Assembly (NCBI RefSeq): GCF_018614915.1
Contig: NZ_JAGGNU010000007.1
Location: 124,001 to 188,000, forward strand
Reading direction: 5' to 3'
DNA: 64,000 nt
Source: Variovorax paradoxus
GTDB lineage: Bacteria; Pseudomonadota; Gammaproteobacteria; Burkholderiales; Burkholderiaceae_C
A model generated the notes under the pieces. It made no database searches. It was not told the DNA's origin and was given only the letters and a program-made list of their open reading frames with translations. Shown one piece after another: positions 11,861-20,445 of this stretch. The position numbers and the translations under genes were made by a program. Each line of letters begins with the position of its first letter. The stretch's first letter is position 1.

Positions 11861-12832
11861 ATGAAGCGCCGCCAGTCCCTCGCCGCCATGGGCGCAGCCG
11901 TTGCCGCCGTGGTCTTTCCCGGGCTCGCCCATGCCGCCTATCCGGAGCGCCCGATCACGCTGATCGTGCCCTGGGGCGCCGGCGGCGGTACCGATGCCGT
12001 GGCCCGCATCATCGCGGCCGAGCTCGAGAAGGAGCTCAAGCAGCCGATCAATGTCGTCAACCGCACCGGCGGCAGCGGCGTGGTCGGGCACCAGGCCATC
12101 GCCTCGGCAGCGCCCGACGGCTACACGCTCGGCATCGTCACGGTGGAGATCGGCATGATGCGCCACGCCGGCCTCACGCAGCTCTCGGGCGCCGACTACA
12201 CGCCGCTCGCGCTGATGAACTTCGATGCCAACGCGATCTTCGTGCGCACCGATTCGCCGATCAAGAGCGCCAAGGAACTGCTCGATGCCGCGCGCGCCAA
12301 CCCCGGCAAGCTGAAGGCCAGCGGCACGGGCCAGGGCGGCATCTGGCACCTGGGCCTGGCGCAATGGCTGGTCGACAACAAGTTGCCCGGCAATGCGATC
12401 GCCTGGGTGCCCAGCCAGGGCGCGGCACCGGGCCTGCAGGACCTGATGGCCGGCGGCGTCGACGTGGTGTCGTGTTCGCTGCCCGAGGCGCGCTCGCTGA
12501 TCGACGCCGACAAGGTGCGGCCGCTGCTCCTGCTGGGCTCCAAGCCCGACGGCATCTTCCCCAAGGTGCCGCTCTACACCGACGCATCGGGGAAGATGTG
12601 GAACGCCGGCGCCTGGCGCGGCATCGCGGCGCCCAAGGGCCTGCCCCAGGACATGACCGACCGGCTGGCCGTCACGCTCAAGAAGATCTTCGACGGCAAG
12701 GGCTACCAGGACTTCCTGGCCTCGCGCGGCTTCGGTGCGCTCTATGCGGACCGCGGTGAGTTCGGCAAGTTCATGGCCGAGAAGGACGCCGGCTTCGCCG
12801 TCGCGATGAAGGCAGTGGGCATCGCCAAGTAG
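11861..12832 (+). CDS. tctC: Tripartite tricarboxylate transporter substrate-binding protein (Bug/TctC)
   Basis: Periplasmic solute receptor of a TTT uptake system. The 323-residue protein has a signal peptide (RRQSLAAMGAAVAAVVFPGL ending AHA), then the Bug hallmark YPERPITLIVPWGAGGGTD and typical blocks such as IASAAPDGYTLG and LDAARANPGKLKASGTG. Start ATG 11861 follows AAGGAG. It is the first gene of tctC-tctB-tctA and the neighbouring membrane genes strongly support a complete transporter. The ligand cannot be read from sequence; the linked dehydrogenase suggests a hydroxy- or keto-carboxylate. Confidence 0.92.
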   Translation: MKRRQSLAAMGAAVAAVVFPGLAHAAYPERPITLIVPWGAGGGTDAVARIIAAELEKELKQPINVVNRTGGSGVVGHQAIASAAPDGYTLGIVTVEIGMMRHAGLTQLSGADYTPLALMNFDANAIFVRTDSPIKSAKELLDAARANPGKLKASGTGQGGIWHLGLAQWLVDNKLPGNAIAWVPSQGAAPGLQDLMAGGVDVVSCSLPEARSLIDADKVRPLLLLGSKPDGIFPKVPLYTDASGKMWNAGAWRGIAAPKGLPQDMTDRLAVTLKKIFDGKGYQDFLASRGFGALYADRGEFGKFMAEKDAGFAVAMKAVGIAK

Positions 12833-12846
12833 GCGCGGCCGCTCCG

Positions 12847-13314
12847 ATGCGCATCCATGACAGCCTGATCGGCGGCGTGCTGCTGGTGCTGGCGCTCGCA
12901 GTGCTATGGCACATCCAGGGCTTTCCGCCGGCAGCCGGACAGAACTACGGGCCGGCGGTGTTTCCGGGACTCATCGCCGGCGGCCTCGCCTTGTCGTCCG
13001 CGGTGCTGATGTGGCATGGCCTGCGCGCGCGGCAGCCGTGGCTCCGGATCGGTGAAGGCATGCGCTCGCCGCGCCATCTGGCGGCCTTCCTGCTCGTCAT
13101 CGCGAGCATGGCGTTCTACATCCTGCTCTCCGAGAAGCTGGGCTTCGTCTTGTGCAGCTTGCTGGTGCTGTTCGCATTGCAGTGGGCCTGCGGCGTCCGG
13201 CCGCGCACCGCGGTGCTCGTGGCCATCGTCGCCACGCTGGTGATCCACGCCTGCTTCTACAAGCTGCTCAAGGTGCCCCTGCCCTGGGGCCTGTTGCAGC
13301 GCTGGGCCTGGTGA
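12847..13314 (+). CDS. tctB: TctB-family small membrane subunit of the TTT transporter
   Basis: Small integral inner-membrane subunit of the tripartite tricarboxylate transporter (DUF1468). The 155-residue protein has four hydrophobic segments: one at the N-terminus (LIGGVLLVLALAVLWHI), one around residues 38-58, and two close together near the C-terminus (LAAFLLVIASMAFYILL and TAVLVAIVATLVIHACFY). The PAAGQNYGPAVFPGLIAGGL loop is typical of TctB. Lies 14 nt after tctC and 10 nt before tctA. Confidence 0.9.
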   Translation: MRIHDSLIGGVLLVLALAVLWHIQGFPPAAGQNYGPAVFPGLIAGGLALSSAVLMWHGLRARQPWLRIGEGMRSPRHLAAFLLVIASMAFYILLSEKLGFVLCSLLVLFALQWACGVRPRTAVLVAIVATLVIHACFYKLLKVPLPWGLLQRWAW

Positions 13315-13324
13315 GGGAGAACTG

Positions 13325-14827
13325 ATGGATTCCGTCCTGCTCGCGATGCAGATGGTCGCCACGCCGACCGTGCTGGTCGTGATGCTGCTGTCCGGCCTGT
13401 TCGGCATGTTCGTGGGCGCGGTGCCGGGGCTCACCGCCACCATGGCCACCGCGCTGCTGGTGCCGATCACATTCTTCCTGCCGCCGGTGCCTGCCGTGGC
13501 GGCGATCGTCACCGCCACCGCGATGGCGATCTTCGCCGGCGACATCCCCGGCGCGCTGCTGCGCATTCCGGGCACGCCGGCCTCGGCCGCCTACACCGAC
13601 GAGTCCTATGCGATGACGCGCAAGGGCCAGGGCGAGATGGCGCTGGGCATCGGCCTGGTGTTCTCCTGCATCGGCGGCCTGTTCGGCACCATCGTGCTGA
13701 TCGTCGCCGCGCCGGCGCTGGCCGAGGTGGCGATCAAGTTCAGTTCCTTCGAGTACTTCTGGCTGGTGCTGCTGGGCCTGACCTGCGCCGTCTTCATCAC
13801 CAGCGACACGCCGCTCAAGGGGCTCATCACGCTGTTCCTGGGCCTGCTGCTGGGCAGCGTGGGCCTGGAGAACCCGGCCGGCCATCCGCGCTTCACCTTC
13901 GGCAGCGCCGACCTGCTGGGCGGCCTGAGCCTGATCCCGGCCATGATCGGCATGTTCGCGATCTCGGAGATCCTGCGCTTCACCCTGACCATCGACCGGA
14001 TCGGCGCATTCAAGAAGCAGATCGGCTCGGTCTTCGCCGGCATGGGCGGCCTGATGCGCAAGTACCCGAAGCAGACCCTGCGCGGCAGTGTGCTGGGCAC
14101 GGCCGTCGGCATCCTGCCGGGCGCGGGTGCCGACATCGCAGCCTGGATGTCCTATGCGATGAGCAAGAAGCTCTCGAAAGAGCCCGAGAAGTTCGGCACC
14201 GGCCATCCGGAAGGGCTGGTCGAGGCCGGCGCCGCCAACAACAGCGCCCTCGCGGGGGCCTGGGTTCCGGCGCTGGTGTTCGGTATTCCGGGCGATTCGA
14301 TCACCGCGATCGTGATCGGCGTGCTCTACATGAAGAACATGAACCCGGGGCCGATGATCTTCATGAACAACGCGCACAGCGTCTATGCGGTGTTCATCGT
14401 CTTCATCCTCGCCAACCTGCTGATGCTGCCGCTGGGCTGGGCCTGCATCAAGGCCTCGGCGCGCATCCTGCGCATGCCGCGCAACGTGCTGATGCCGATC
14501 ATCCTGGTGTTCTGCCTGGTGGGCTCGTTCGCGATCAACAATGCGCTCTTCGACCTCTGGATCCTGCTGGGCTTCGGCGTTGCCGCCTGGCTGCTGGAAG
14601 AAAACGGTTTCCCTGTCGCGCCGGCCATCCTCGGCATGCTGCTGGGCAAGATGCTCGAAGAGAATTTCATCACCTCGATGATCAAGTCCGACGGCAGCTG
14701 GCTGGCCTTCGTCGAGCGGCCGATCGCCGCCGGCCTGGCGCTCTTCACGCTCGCCGTCTGGGTCGGCTCGGGCGTGATGGCCTGGCGGCGCCAGCGGCAT
14801 CGGATGCGACTCGCCACAGCCACCTGA
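13325..14827 (+). CDS. tctA: TctA-family large permease subunit of the TTT transporter
   Basis: Large membrane subunit that carries out substrate translocation in the TTT system, driven by an ion gradient. The 500-residue protein has about twelve predicted membrane helices and the family motifs GAVPGLTATMATALLVPIT near residue 35, PGTPASAAYTDESYAM near residue 80, and a second repeat-type signature GILPGAGADIAAWMSYAMSK near residue 260 with FGIPGDSITAIVIG. Length and repeats match TctA/DUF112. Last transporter gene; the dehydrogenase follows after 4 nt. Confidence 0.94.
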   Translation: MDSVLLAMQMVATPTVLVVMLLSGLFGMFVGAVPGLTATMATALLVPITFFLPPVPAVAAIVTATAMAIFAGDIPGALLRIPGTPASAAYTDESYAMTRKGQGEMALGIGLVFSCIGGLFGTIVLIVAAPALAEVAIKFSSFEYFWLVLLGLTCAVFITSDTPLKGLITLFLGLLLGSVGLENPAGHPRFTFGSADLLGGLSLIPAMIGMFAISEILRFTLTIDRIGAFKKQIGSVFAGMGGLMRKYPKQTLRGSVLGTAVGILPGAGADIAAWMSYAMSKKLSKEPEKFGTGHPEGLVEAGAANNSALAGAWVPALVFGIPGDSITAIVIGVLYMKNMNPGPMIFMNNAHSVYAVFIVFILANLLMLPLGWACIKASARILRMPRNVLMPIILVFCLVGSFAINNALFDLWILLGFGVAAWLLEENGFPVAPAILGMLLGKMLEENFITSMIKSDGSWLAFVERPIAAGLALFTLAVWVGSGVMAWRRQRHRMRLATAT

Positions 14828-14831
14828 ATCC

Positions 14832-15896
14832 ATGAACGACACATCCGAACGCTACGACGCGACCGCCCTCACCCGCTTCGCCGCGCAGCTGCTGCAGCAG
14901 GCCGGCCTGCCCGAAGCCATGGCGCACACGGTGGCCGATACGCTGGTGCAGGGCGACCTGCTGGGCCACGACACCCACGGCCTCGCGCTGCTGGCCGGCT
15001 ACCTGAAGGAGCTGGAGGCCGGCACCATGACGCGCGACGGCGCACCGGTCGTCGTCTCCGACCGGCCGGCCGCCGTGCTCTGGGATGGACGGCGCCTGCC
15101 CGGCCCGTGGCTGGTGCACCGGGGCCTGGACCTGCTGCTGCCGCGGGCCCGCGAGCTCGGCACCGCCTCGCTCGTGATCCGCCGCAGCCACCACATCGCC
15201 TGCCTGGCGGTCTACCTGCTGCGCGCGCTCGAAGAAGGCATGCTGCTGGTGCTCGCCTGCTCCGACCCGAACGCCGCCAGCGTCGCGCCTTTCGGCGGCA
15301 CGCAGGCGGTGTTCACGCCCAATCCGCTGGCGCTGGGCTTCCCGCTCAGCGAGGGCGGCGTGATGGTCGACATCTCGGCCTCCATCACCACCAACGGCAT
15401 GAGCAACCGCAAGCACAAGGCCGGAGAGCTGTTCGACGAGGAATGGCTGATCGATGCAGAGGGCCACCCGAGCAAGGACCCGGCGGTGCTGTTCGCCCAG
15501 CCGCCCGGCACGCTGCTGCCGGTCGGCGGGCTCAGTCACGGCCACAAGGGCTACGGCCTGGCGCTGCTGGTCGAGGCATTGACCGCAGGCCTCGCCGGCC
15601 ACGGCCGCGCCGATGCGCGCGAGGGCTGGGGCGCGACGGTGCACCTCACGCTGCACGATCTGCAGGCCTTCGGCGGCAAGCCGGAGTTTCTGCGGCAGAT
15701 GGACGAGATCGCCGCGCAATGCCGCGGCAATGCGCCGATCGATGCGGCCAAGCCGGTGCGCGTGCCCGGTGAACGCGGGCTGCAGCGGCGCGCCGAGCAA
15801 CTGGACCAGGGCGTGCGCCTGCACCCGTCGATCGCGCCCTCGCTGCAGGACGCCGAGCGGCGCTACGGCCTCAAGCTCGCCGACGCGCGGCGCTGA
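14832..15896 (+). CDS. Malate/L-lactate dehydrogenase family oxidoreductase
   Basis: NAD(P)H-dependent oxidoreductase of the Ldh_2 (malate/ureidoglycolate/L-sulfolactate) family, cytoplasmic. The 354-residue protein shows the conserved GDLLGHDTHGLALLAGYL, RRSHHIACLAVYL, the PFGGTQAVFTPNPLALGFP block and HGHKGYGLALLVEALT near the C-terminus. The family acts on different 2-hydroxy acids, so the substrate is not fixed by sequence. Because it is the fourth gene of the TTT operon, it probably oxidises the compound that the transporter imports. Convergent with the aminotransferase, 3 nt apart. Confidence 0.88.
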   Translation: MNDTSERYDATALTRFAAQLLQQAGLPEAMAHTVADTLVQGDLLGHDTHGLALLAGYLKELEAGTMTRDGAPVVVSDRPAAVLWDGRRLPGPWLVHRGLDLLLPRARELGTASLVIRRSHHIACLAVYLLRALEEGMLLVLACSDPNAASVAPFGGTQAVFTPNPLALGFPLSEGGVMVDISASITTNGMSNRKHKAGELFDEEWLIDAEGHPSKDPAVLFAQPPGTLLPVGGLSHGHKGYGLALLVEALTAGLAGHGRADAREGWGATVHLTLHDLQAFGGKPEFLRQMDEIAAQCRGNAPIDAAKPVRVPGERGLQRRAEQLDQGVRLHPSIAPSLQDAERRYGLKLADARR

Positions 15897-15899
15897 GCT

Positions 15900-17087
15900 T
15901 CAGAGCGCCGCGCCCAGGCGCGCGATGCCTTCTTCGATCTTCTCCACGTTGGCGGTCGCAAAGCTCAGGCGCAGCGTCGCGAGATCGGGCTTCTCGGCAT
16001 AGAAAGGCGCGCCCGGCACGAAGGCCACCCCTTTCTCGATCGCGCGCTGGGCCAGCATGTTGGCATCGGCCAGCTTGCCGTTGGCGCCTGTGAGCCGGGC
16101 CCAGAAGAACAGGCCGCCGCCCGGCTGCTCGAAGGCGATCGCGTCGCCGAGCTCGCGCTTCAGCGCCGCCCCCATGGCCAGCGCGCGCTCGCCGTACACC
16201 TTGCGCACCTTGGCCAGCGTGTCCGGCATGCGGCCGCTCTTCAGGTACTGCGCCGCCGTGGCCTGCGCGAAGGTGCTGGTGTGGGCGTCGCTGAACTGCT
16301 TGCACATGGTGGCCTTGGCGAGCAGCTCGGCCGGCCCGATCATCCAGCCGATGCGCAGGCCCGGGCTCAGCACCTTGCTGAGGCTGCCGCAATGCACCAC
16401 CAACTCGCGGCTGCCCGGCACCTCGCGGGTCAGCGACATGATCGAAGGCGGCGGCGCCTTGCCGAAGTAGAGGTCGCCGTAGGGGTCGTCTTCCACGATC
16501 ACGGTCTGGTGCTTCACCGCCAGTTCCAGCACCTTCTTGCGCCGCGCCAGGCTCAGCATGGCGCCGCTCGGGTTGCCGAAGGTGGGGATCAGGTAGACGA
16601 ACTTGGGCTTGTGCTCGGCGATCAGCTGCTCGAGCTTGTCGACGTCGACGCCGTCGGCATCGATCGGCGCGCTGATCAGCTGCGCGCCGTAGAGGCGGAA
16701 GCACTGGATGGTCGCGAGGAAGGTCGGGCCTTCGACGATCACCTTGTCGCCGGGCGAGATGAGGGTCTTGCCGAGCAGGTCCAGCGCCTGCTGGCTGCCG
16801 GTGGTGACGATCAGGCCGCCGGGATCGACCTCGACGCCCTTGCCCTTCATGAAGGCGCTGAGCTGGCTGCGCAGCGGCTCGTAGCCCTCGGTCGCGCCGT
16901 ACTGCAGCGCCCCGCCCGGCTCCTCGGCCAGCGCCTTGGCGCTCGCTTCCTTCAGGCCCTCGACGTCGAACATCGCACTGTCGGGAAAGCCGCCCGCGAA
17001 GCTGATGATGCCGGGCTTGCCCAGCAGCTTGAAGAGTTCGCGGATGGCGGAGGTTTCGACGTTGTCGAGGCGGGTGGCGAATTGCAT
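15900..17087 (-). CDS. PLP-dependent class I/II aminotransferase
   Basis: Fold-type I aminotransferase, 395 residues, without the GntR DNA-binding domain found in MocR relatives. Characteristic blocks are LGKPGIISFAGGFPDSAMF at the start, LQYGATEGYEPLRSQL, the cofactor region YLIPTFGNPSGAML and the Schiff-base Lys in HCGSLSKVLSPGLRIGWM, with an Arg-containing tail (TLRLSFAT). The family includes 2-aminoadipate/LysN-type and branched-chain or aromatic aminotransferases, so substrate is uncertain. It lies upstream, in the minus-strand sense, of nothing closely linked; the amino-acid importer genes at 17144-19393 precede it and may be co-transcribed. Confidence 0.85.
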   Translation of the reverse strand: MQFATRLDNVETSAIRELFKLLGKPGIISFAGGFPDSAMFDVEGLKEASAKALAEEPGGALQYGATEGYEPLRSQLSAFMKGKGVEVDPGGLIVTTGSQQALDLLGKTLISPGDKVIVEGPTFLATIQCFRLYGAQLISAPIDADGVDVDKLEQLIAEHKPKFVYLIPTFGNPSGAMLSLARRKKVLELAVKHQTVIVEDDPYGDLYFGKAPPPSIMSLTREVPGSRELVVHCGSLSKVLSPGLRIGWMIGPAELLAKATMCKQFSDAHTSTFAQATAAQYLKSGRMPDTLAKVRKVYGERALAMGAALKRELGDAIAFEQPGGGLFFWARLTGANGKLADANMLAQRAIEKGVAFVPGAPFYAEKPDLATLRLSFATANVEKIEEGIARLGAAL

Positions 17088-17143
17088 GGCTGGGCTCTCT
17101 CTTGATCGACCGGCATTGTCGCGCAGTCGGTGCGCCGCCGGCT

Positions 17144-17839
17144 TCAGGCCGGACGGCTGAGGCGCGCGCTCGCGATGCGCCGCTCCACCGCTTCCACGGC
17201 CCGGCTGAGCGCGAAGCAGAGAACGAAATAGGTGATGGCGAGCAAGGCATACACCTGGAAGGGCTTGGTCAGAAGCTGGCTGTTGACCTGGTAGGCGGCG
17301 TTGGTGAGTTCGTCCACGCCGATCACGTAGGCCAGCGAGGTGTTCTTCACCACCACCACGAACTGGTTGAGCATGCTGGGGATCATGTTGTAGAGCGCCT
17401 GCGGCAGCACCACGTTGCGCAGCGTGCTCCAGTAGCCCATGCCGAGCGCGCGGGCCGCCTGCGTCTGGCCGCGCGGCAAGGCGGCGATGCCGGCACGCAC
17501 AATCTCGCCCAGATAGGCGCTCTCGTAGACCACCAGGGCCGCCAGCATCATCGCCGTCGCGCTGACGTTGCGGCCGGTGAGCGCGGGCACCGCGAAGTAG
17601 GACCAGAACACCACCAGCAGCAGCGGCAGGCCGCGCACCGAATTGGCATAGCCCGCCGCGGCCCAGGCCACCGCCTTGATCGGCGAGGTCCGGGCGATGC
17701 CCACCAGCACCGCGAGCGGGAAGGACAGCGCGAGCGCCAGCACCGCCAGGATCAGCGTCATCGCGAGGCCGCCCAGCGGCCCCTGGGGATACTGGCCGAT
17801 CAGCAGGATCAGGCCGTAGTCGCGCAGGATCTCGAGCAT
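17144..17839 (-). CDS. Polar amino acid ABC transporter permease (second subunit)
   Basis: Inner-membrane permease of the HisM/GltK type, 231 residues with about five hydrophobic helices. The segments SFPLAVLVGIARTSPIKAVA and YANSVRGLPLLLVVFWSYF are typical of the family, and the coupling loop (LPRGQTQAARALGMGYWSTL) that contacts the ATPase is intact. It forms a heterodimer with the product of 17844-18530, whose stop is 4 nt upstream. No ATP-binding subunit gene is nearby. Confidence 0.9.
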   Translation of the reverse strand: MLEILRDYGLILLIGQYPQGPLGGLAMTLILAVLALALSFPLAVLVGIARTSPIKAVAWAAAGYANSVRGLPLLLVVFWSYFAVPALTGRNVSATAMMLAALVVYESAYLGEIVRAGIAALPRGQTQAARALGMGYWSTLRNVVLPQALYNMIPSMLNQFVVVVKNTSLAYVIGVDELTNAAYQVNSQLLTKPFQVYALLAITYFVLCFALSRAVEAVERRIASARLSRPA

Positions 17840-17843
17840 CCCG

Positions 17844-18530
17844 TCAAGCCTTCGCAGCCGTGAAGCGGCGGTTGGCGTAGGCGCCGACGCCCATCAGCGT
17901 CCAGGAAACGGCGAGATAGCAGGCCGAGGCGATCATGAAGGCCTCGAAGGTGCGGTAGGTCTCGTTCTCGATCTGGCGCGCGGCATGCATCAGCTCGGCC
18001 GCGCCCACCGTCATCGCCAGGCTGGTGGCCTTGAAGAGGGCCAGCGTCTGGTTGACCAGCGGCGGCAGGGCCGCACGCAGCGCCTGCGGCAGCAGGATGA
18101 GGCGCAGCGATTGCGGGTACGTCATCCCGAGCGAACGCGCCGCGTCCACCTGGCCGCGCGGCAGCGAACGCAGGCCGCTGCGCAGGTCTTCGCTCATGTA
18201 GGCGGCGGCATAGAGCGTGAGCGCGATGCACGAGAGCAGGAACTCGCCGTCATGCCGGTTGATCCAGCGCTGCATATCGACCGGCAGCAGTTGCGGCACG
18301 CCGAAGTACCAGACGAAGATCTGCACCAGCCCCGGCACGTTGCGGTGGTACTCGACAAACAGCATCACCGCGTACTGCGCCCAGCGCACGGAGGTGCTGC
18401 GCACCGCCATCAGTAAGGAGGCCAGCAGCATCGCCAGCACCCAGCTGGCCGCGAACAGCTTGGCCGTCACGCCCAGGCCGTGCAGCAGCAGCGACACATA
18501 GTCGGGGTTGGCGAGCAGCAGGTCTTTCAT
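17844..18530 (-). CDS. Polar amino acid ABC transporter permease (first subunit)
   Basis: Inner-membrane permease of the HisQ/GltJ type, 228 residues. It shows the N-terminal helix LLHGLGVTAKLFAASWVLAM, the EYHRNVPGLVQIFVWYFGVP block typical of GltJ, and the ATPase coupling loop LPRGQVDAARSLGMTYPQSL. Lies between the binding-protein gene (36 nt upstream) and the second permease, in the common order receptor-permease-permease. The usual fourth gene, the ATPase, is missing here. Confidence 0.9.
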   Translation of the reverse strand: MKDLLLANPDYVSLLLHGLGVTAKLFAASWVLAMLLASLLMAVRSTSVRWAQYAVMLFVEYHRNVPGLVQIFVWYFGVPQLLPVDMQRWINRHDGEFLLSCIALTLYAAAYMSEDLRSGLRSLPRGQVDAARSLGMTYPQSLRLILLPQALRAALPPLVNQTLALFKATSLAMTVGAAELMHAARQIENETYRTFEAFMIASACYLAVSWTLMGVGAYANRRFTAAKA

Positions 18531-18565
18531 CGCGGTGTCGGCGGTGCGGCGGGCTCAGGCCCGGG

Positions 18566-19393
18566 TCACTGGGCGAAGGTCGAGATCGGCGTGAGCTTCT
18601 TCTCGCGCTTGAAGGCGAAGCGCGTCTCGGGGCCATACCACTTGTTCCAGATGCCGTCGATCTCGCCTGCCTTCTCCATGTCTTCCAGCGCCTTGTTCAC
18701 GGCGGCCAGCAGCGCGGGCTCGTCCTTCTTCACGCCCAGTGCCGTCGGCTCCCAGGCCAGGCTGTCGTCGATGAACTTCGCCTCGCCCTTGGACTCGGCC
18801 AGGTAGCGCAGCCCCGCGGTGTGCGAGGTGGAGAAGCCGTCCACCTTGTCCTGCATCAGCGCCAGGAAGGCGGAAGGGCCGTCCTGGTAAGTGACGATGT
18901 CGGTCTTGGGCAGCCCGCGGCGCGCGAAGATCTCGGTGGTCGCGCTCTTCACGGCGCTCACGCGCTTGTCGGCGAGCTTGGCGAAGCTGTCGATGCCCGC
19001 GCTCTTCTTGACCATCACGCGGATCGGCACCTGGTAGTGGGCCGCCGTGAAGGCGACCTGCTGCGCGCGCTCCTTGGTGTAGCCCAGCGCGGCCGAAACC
19101 AGGTCGACCCGGCCGGTGGACAGCTCAGGGATGCGCTGCTCGATCGACAGCCCCTTGTGCTCGAGCTTCAGTCCCATGCGCTTGGCGATCGCCCCGCAGA
19201 CGTCGACGTCGAAGCCGATGATCTGGCGCGTCTGCGGATCCTGGAAGCCGAGCGGTTCGGTGCTGGTGAGCGTGCCACACACCAGCGTGCCACGCGCCTT
19301 CATGTCGGCCAGCTGGTCGGCGCTGGCGCCGAAGGACGCGAACACCGCGAGTGCGGCAAGCGCGAGCCGGGCAATGGTGGGGTGCAGTTTCAT
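18566..19393 (-). CDS. Periplasmic amino acid-binding protein (SBP family 3)
   Basis: Periplasmic receptor of the ABC importer encoded by the next two genes. The 275-residue precursor has a signal peptide (IARLALAALAVFASFGASAD) and family-3 signatures: GTLVCGTLTSTEPLGFQDP, IIGFDVDVCGAIAKRMGLK, and YTKERAQQVAFTAAHYQVP. GltI-like proteins that bind glutamate or aspartate share these blocks, but ligand identity is an inference. ATG 19393 is chosen because CAGGAG is correctly spaced and the signal peptide starts there. Confidence 0.9.
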   Translation of the reverse strand: MKLHPTIARLALAALAVFASFGASADQLADMKARGTLVCGTLTSTEPLGFQDPQTRQIIGFDVDVCGAIAKRMGLKLEHKGLSIEQRIPELSTGRVDLVSAALGYTKERAQQVAFTAAHYQVPIRVMVKKSAGIDSFAKLADKRVSAVKSATTEIFARRGLPKTDIVTYQDGPSAFLALMQDKVDGFSTSHTAGLRYLAESKGEAKFIDDSLAWEPTALGVKKDEPALLAAVNKALEDMEKAGEIDGIWNKWYGPETRFAFKREKKLTPISTFAQ

Positions 19394-19458
19394 GGAAGCT
19401 CCTGGGTGATGGGGGAGGTGATGGTGGAACGGAAAGGAATAGCGACGGGAGGGGATTC

Positions 19459-20370
19459 TCATTCAGGCAGCGGCTCGTCCGGCGGGAGGTTGCGCAGATG
19501 GAACTCGCGTGCCAGCGCGAAGGATTCGGCCAGCCCGCTTTGGTCGCCCCGCGACAGCTGGTGGCGCATCAGGCCCAGCGCGTCGCTCAGGTGGTCGATC
19601 TCCGCGATCAGCGGCTGCGCATTGTGAACGGCGATGTCGGCCCACAGCTCGGCGTCCGAGGCACCCAGGCGCGTGAAGCCCTTGAAGCCCGAGCCTTGGT
19701 AGGCCAGCCATTCGCTGGTGCCCTCGCGCGCGGCGAGGCTGTGCAGGTAGGCATAGCTCAGCACTTGCGGCAGGTGGCTGATGGCCGCATAGATCGCGTC
19801 GTGGCGCGCCGCCGACATGACGCTCATCCGCGCGCCGACGAAGGACCACAAGGACTGGGCGCGGCGCAGCGCCGCCTCGCCGGTTCCCGGCTCGGGCGTC
19901 AGCACGCAGTGCTTGCCCTTGAACAGCTCGGCCTCGCCGGCATCCCAGCCGTGGATCGCCTTGCCGGCGATCGGATGGCTGGGCACGAAATGCGCCATCG
20001 CGGCGTCGCCGTGCCGCCGCAGCGCGGCCATGACCGGCACCTTGACGCTGGCAACGTCGATGCCCACCGCGCGGCCGGTGGCGATGCAATCCCCGTGGGT
20101 TTCGATGAAGGCCAGCAGCGGCTCGACCGGCTGGCACATCACGACCAGGTCGTGGCTTGCAAAAAGCGAGGCCGCATCGCTCGCCGCCTCGTCGATCCAG
20201 CCTTCTTGGCACAGCCGCTGCAGCAGCGCTGCGTCGACGTCGAAGCCCGTGATGCGTCCACGGTAGCGTCCGGCCCGCAGCGCCCGCACCACCGAGCCGC
20301 CGATCAGGCCCAGGCCGCAGACGGCGATACGTTCGATGTCGATGGTGTTCGGCGGCGAGACTTGCGGCAT
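19459..20370 (-). CDS. tyrA: Prephenate dehydrogenase
   Basis: Tyrosine biosynthesis: oxidative decarboxylation of prephenate to 4-hydroxyphenylpyruvate with NAD(P)+. The 303-residue protein has an N-terminal Rossmann fold (AVCGLGLIGGSVVRALR), then GIDVASVKVPVMAAL and the HPIAGKAIHGW active-site block with His, and a helical C-terminal domain (AISHLPQVLSYAYLHSL, GSGFKGFTRLGASDAELWAD). No chorismate mutase or ACT domain. ATG 20370 is adopted because the Rossmann fold begins 18 residues later; the frame is open far upstream, but that is only antisense to the LysR gene. Confidence 0.93.
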   Translation of the reverse strand: MPQVSPPNTIDIERIAVCGLGLIGGSVVRALRAGRYRGRITGFDVDAALLQRLCQEGWIDEAASDAASLFASHDLVVMCQPVEPLLAFIETHGDCIATGRAVGIDVASVKVPVMAALRRHGDAAMAHFVPSHPIAGKAIHGWDAGEAELFKGKHCVLTPEPGTGEAALRRAQSLWSFVGARMSVMSAARHDAIYAAISHLPQVLSYAYLHSLAAREGTSEWLAYQGSGFKGFTRLGASDAELWADIAVHNAQPLIAEIDHLSDALGLMRHQLSRGDQSGLAESFALAREFHLRNLPPDEPLPE

Positions 20371-20445
20371 GCGCGCAGTGTCGCCACCGGACACCGGCAC
20401 GGCAAATGCCAAAATGAGGCAACTCCATAACAACACGTTAAGCCC

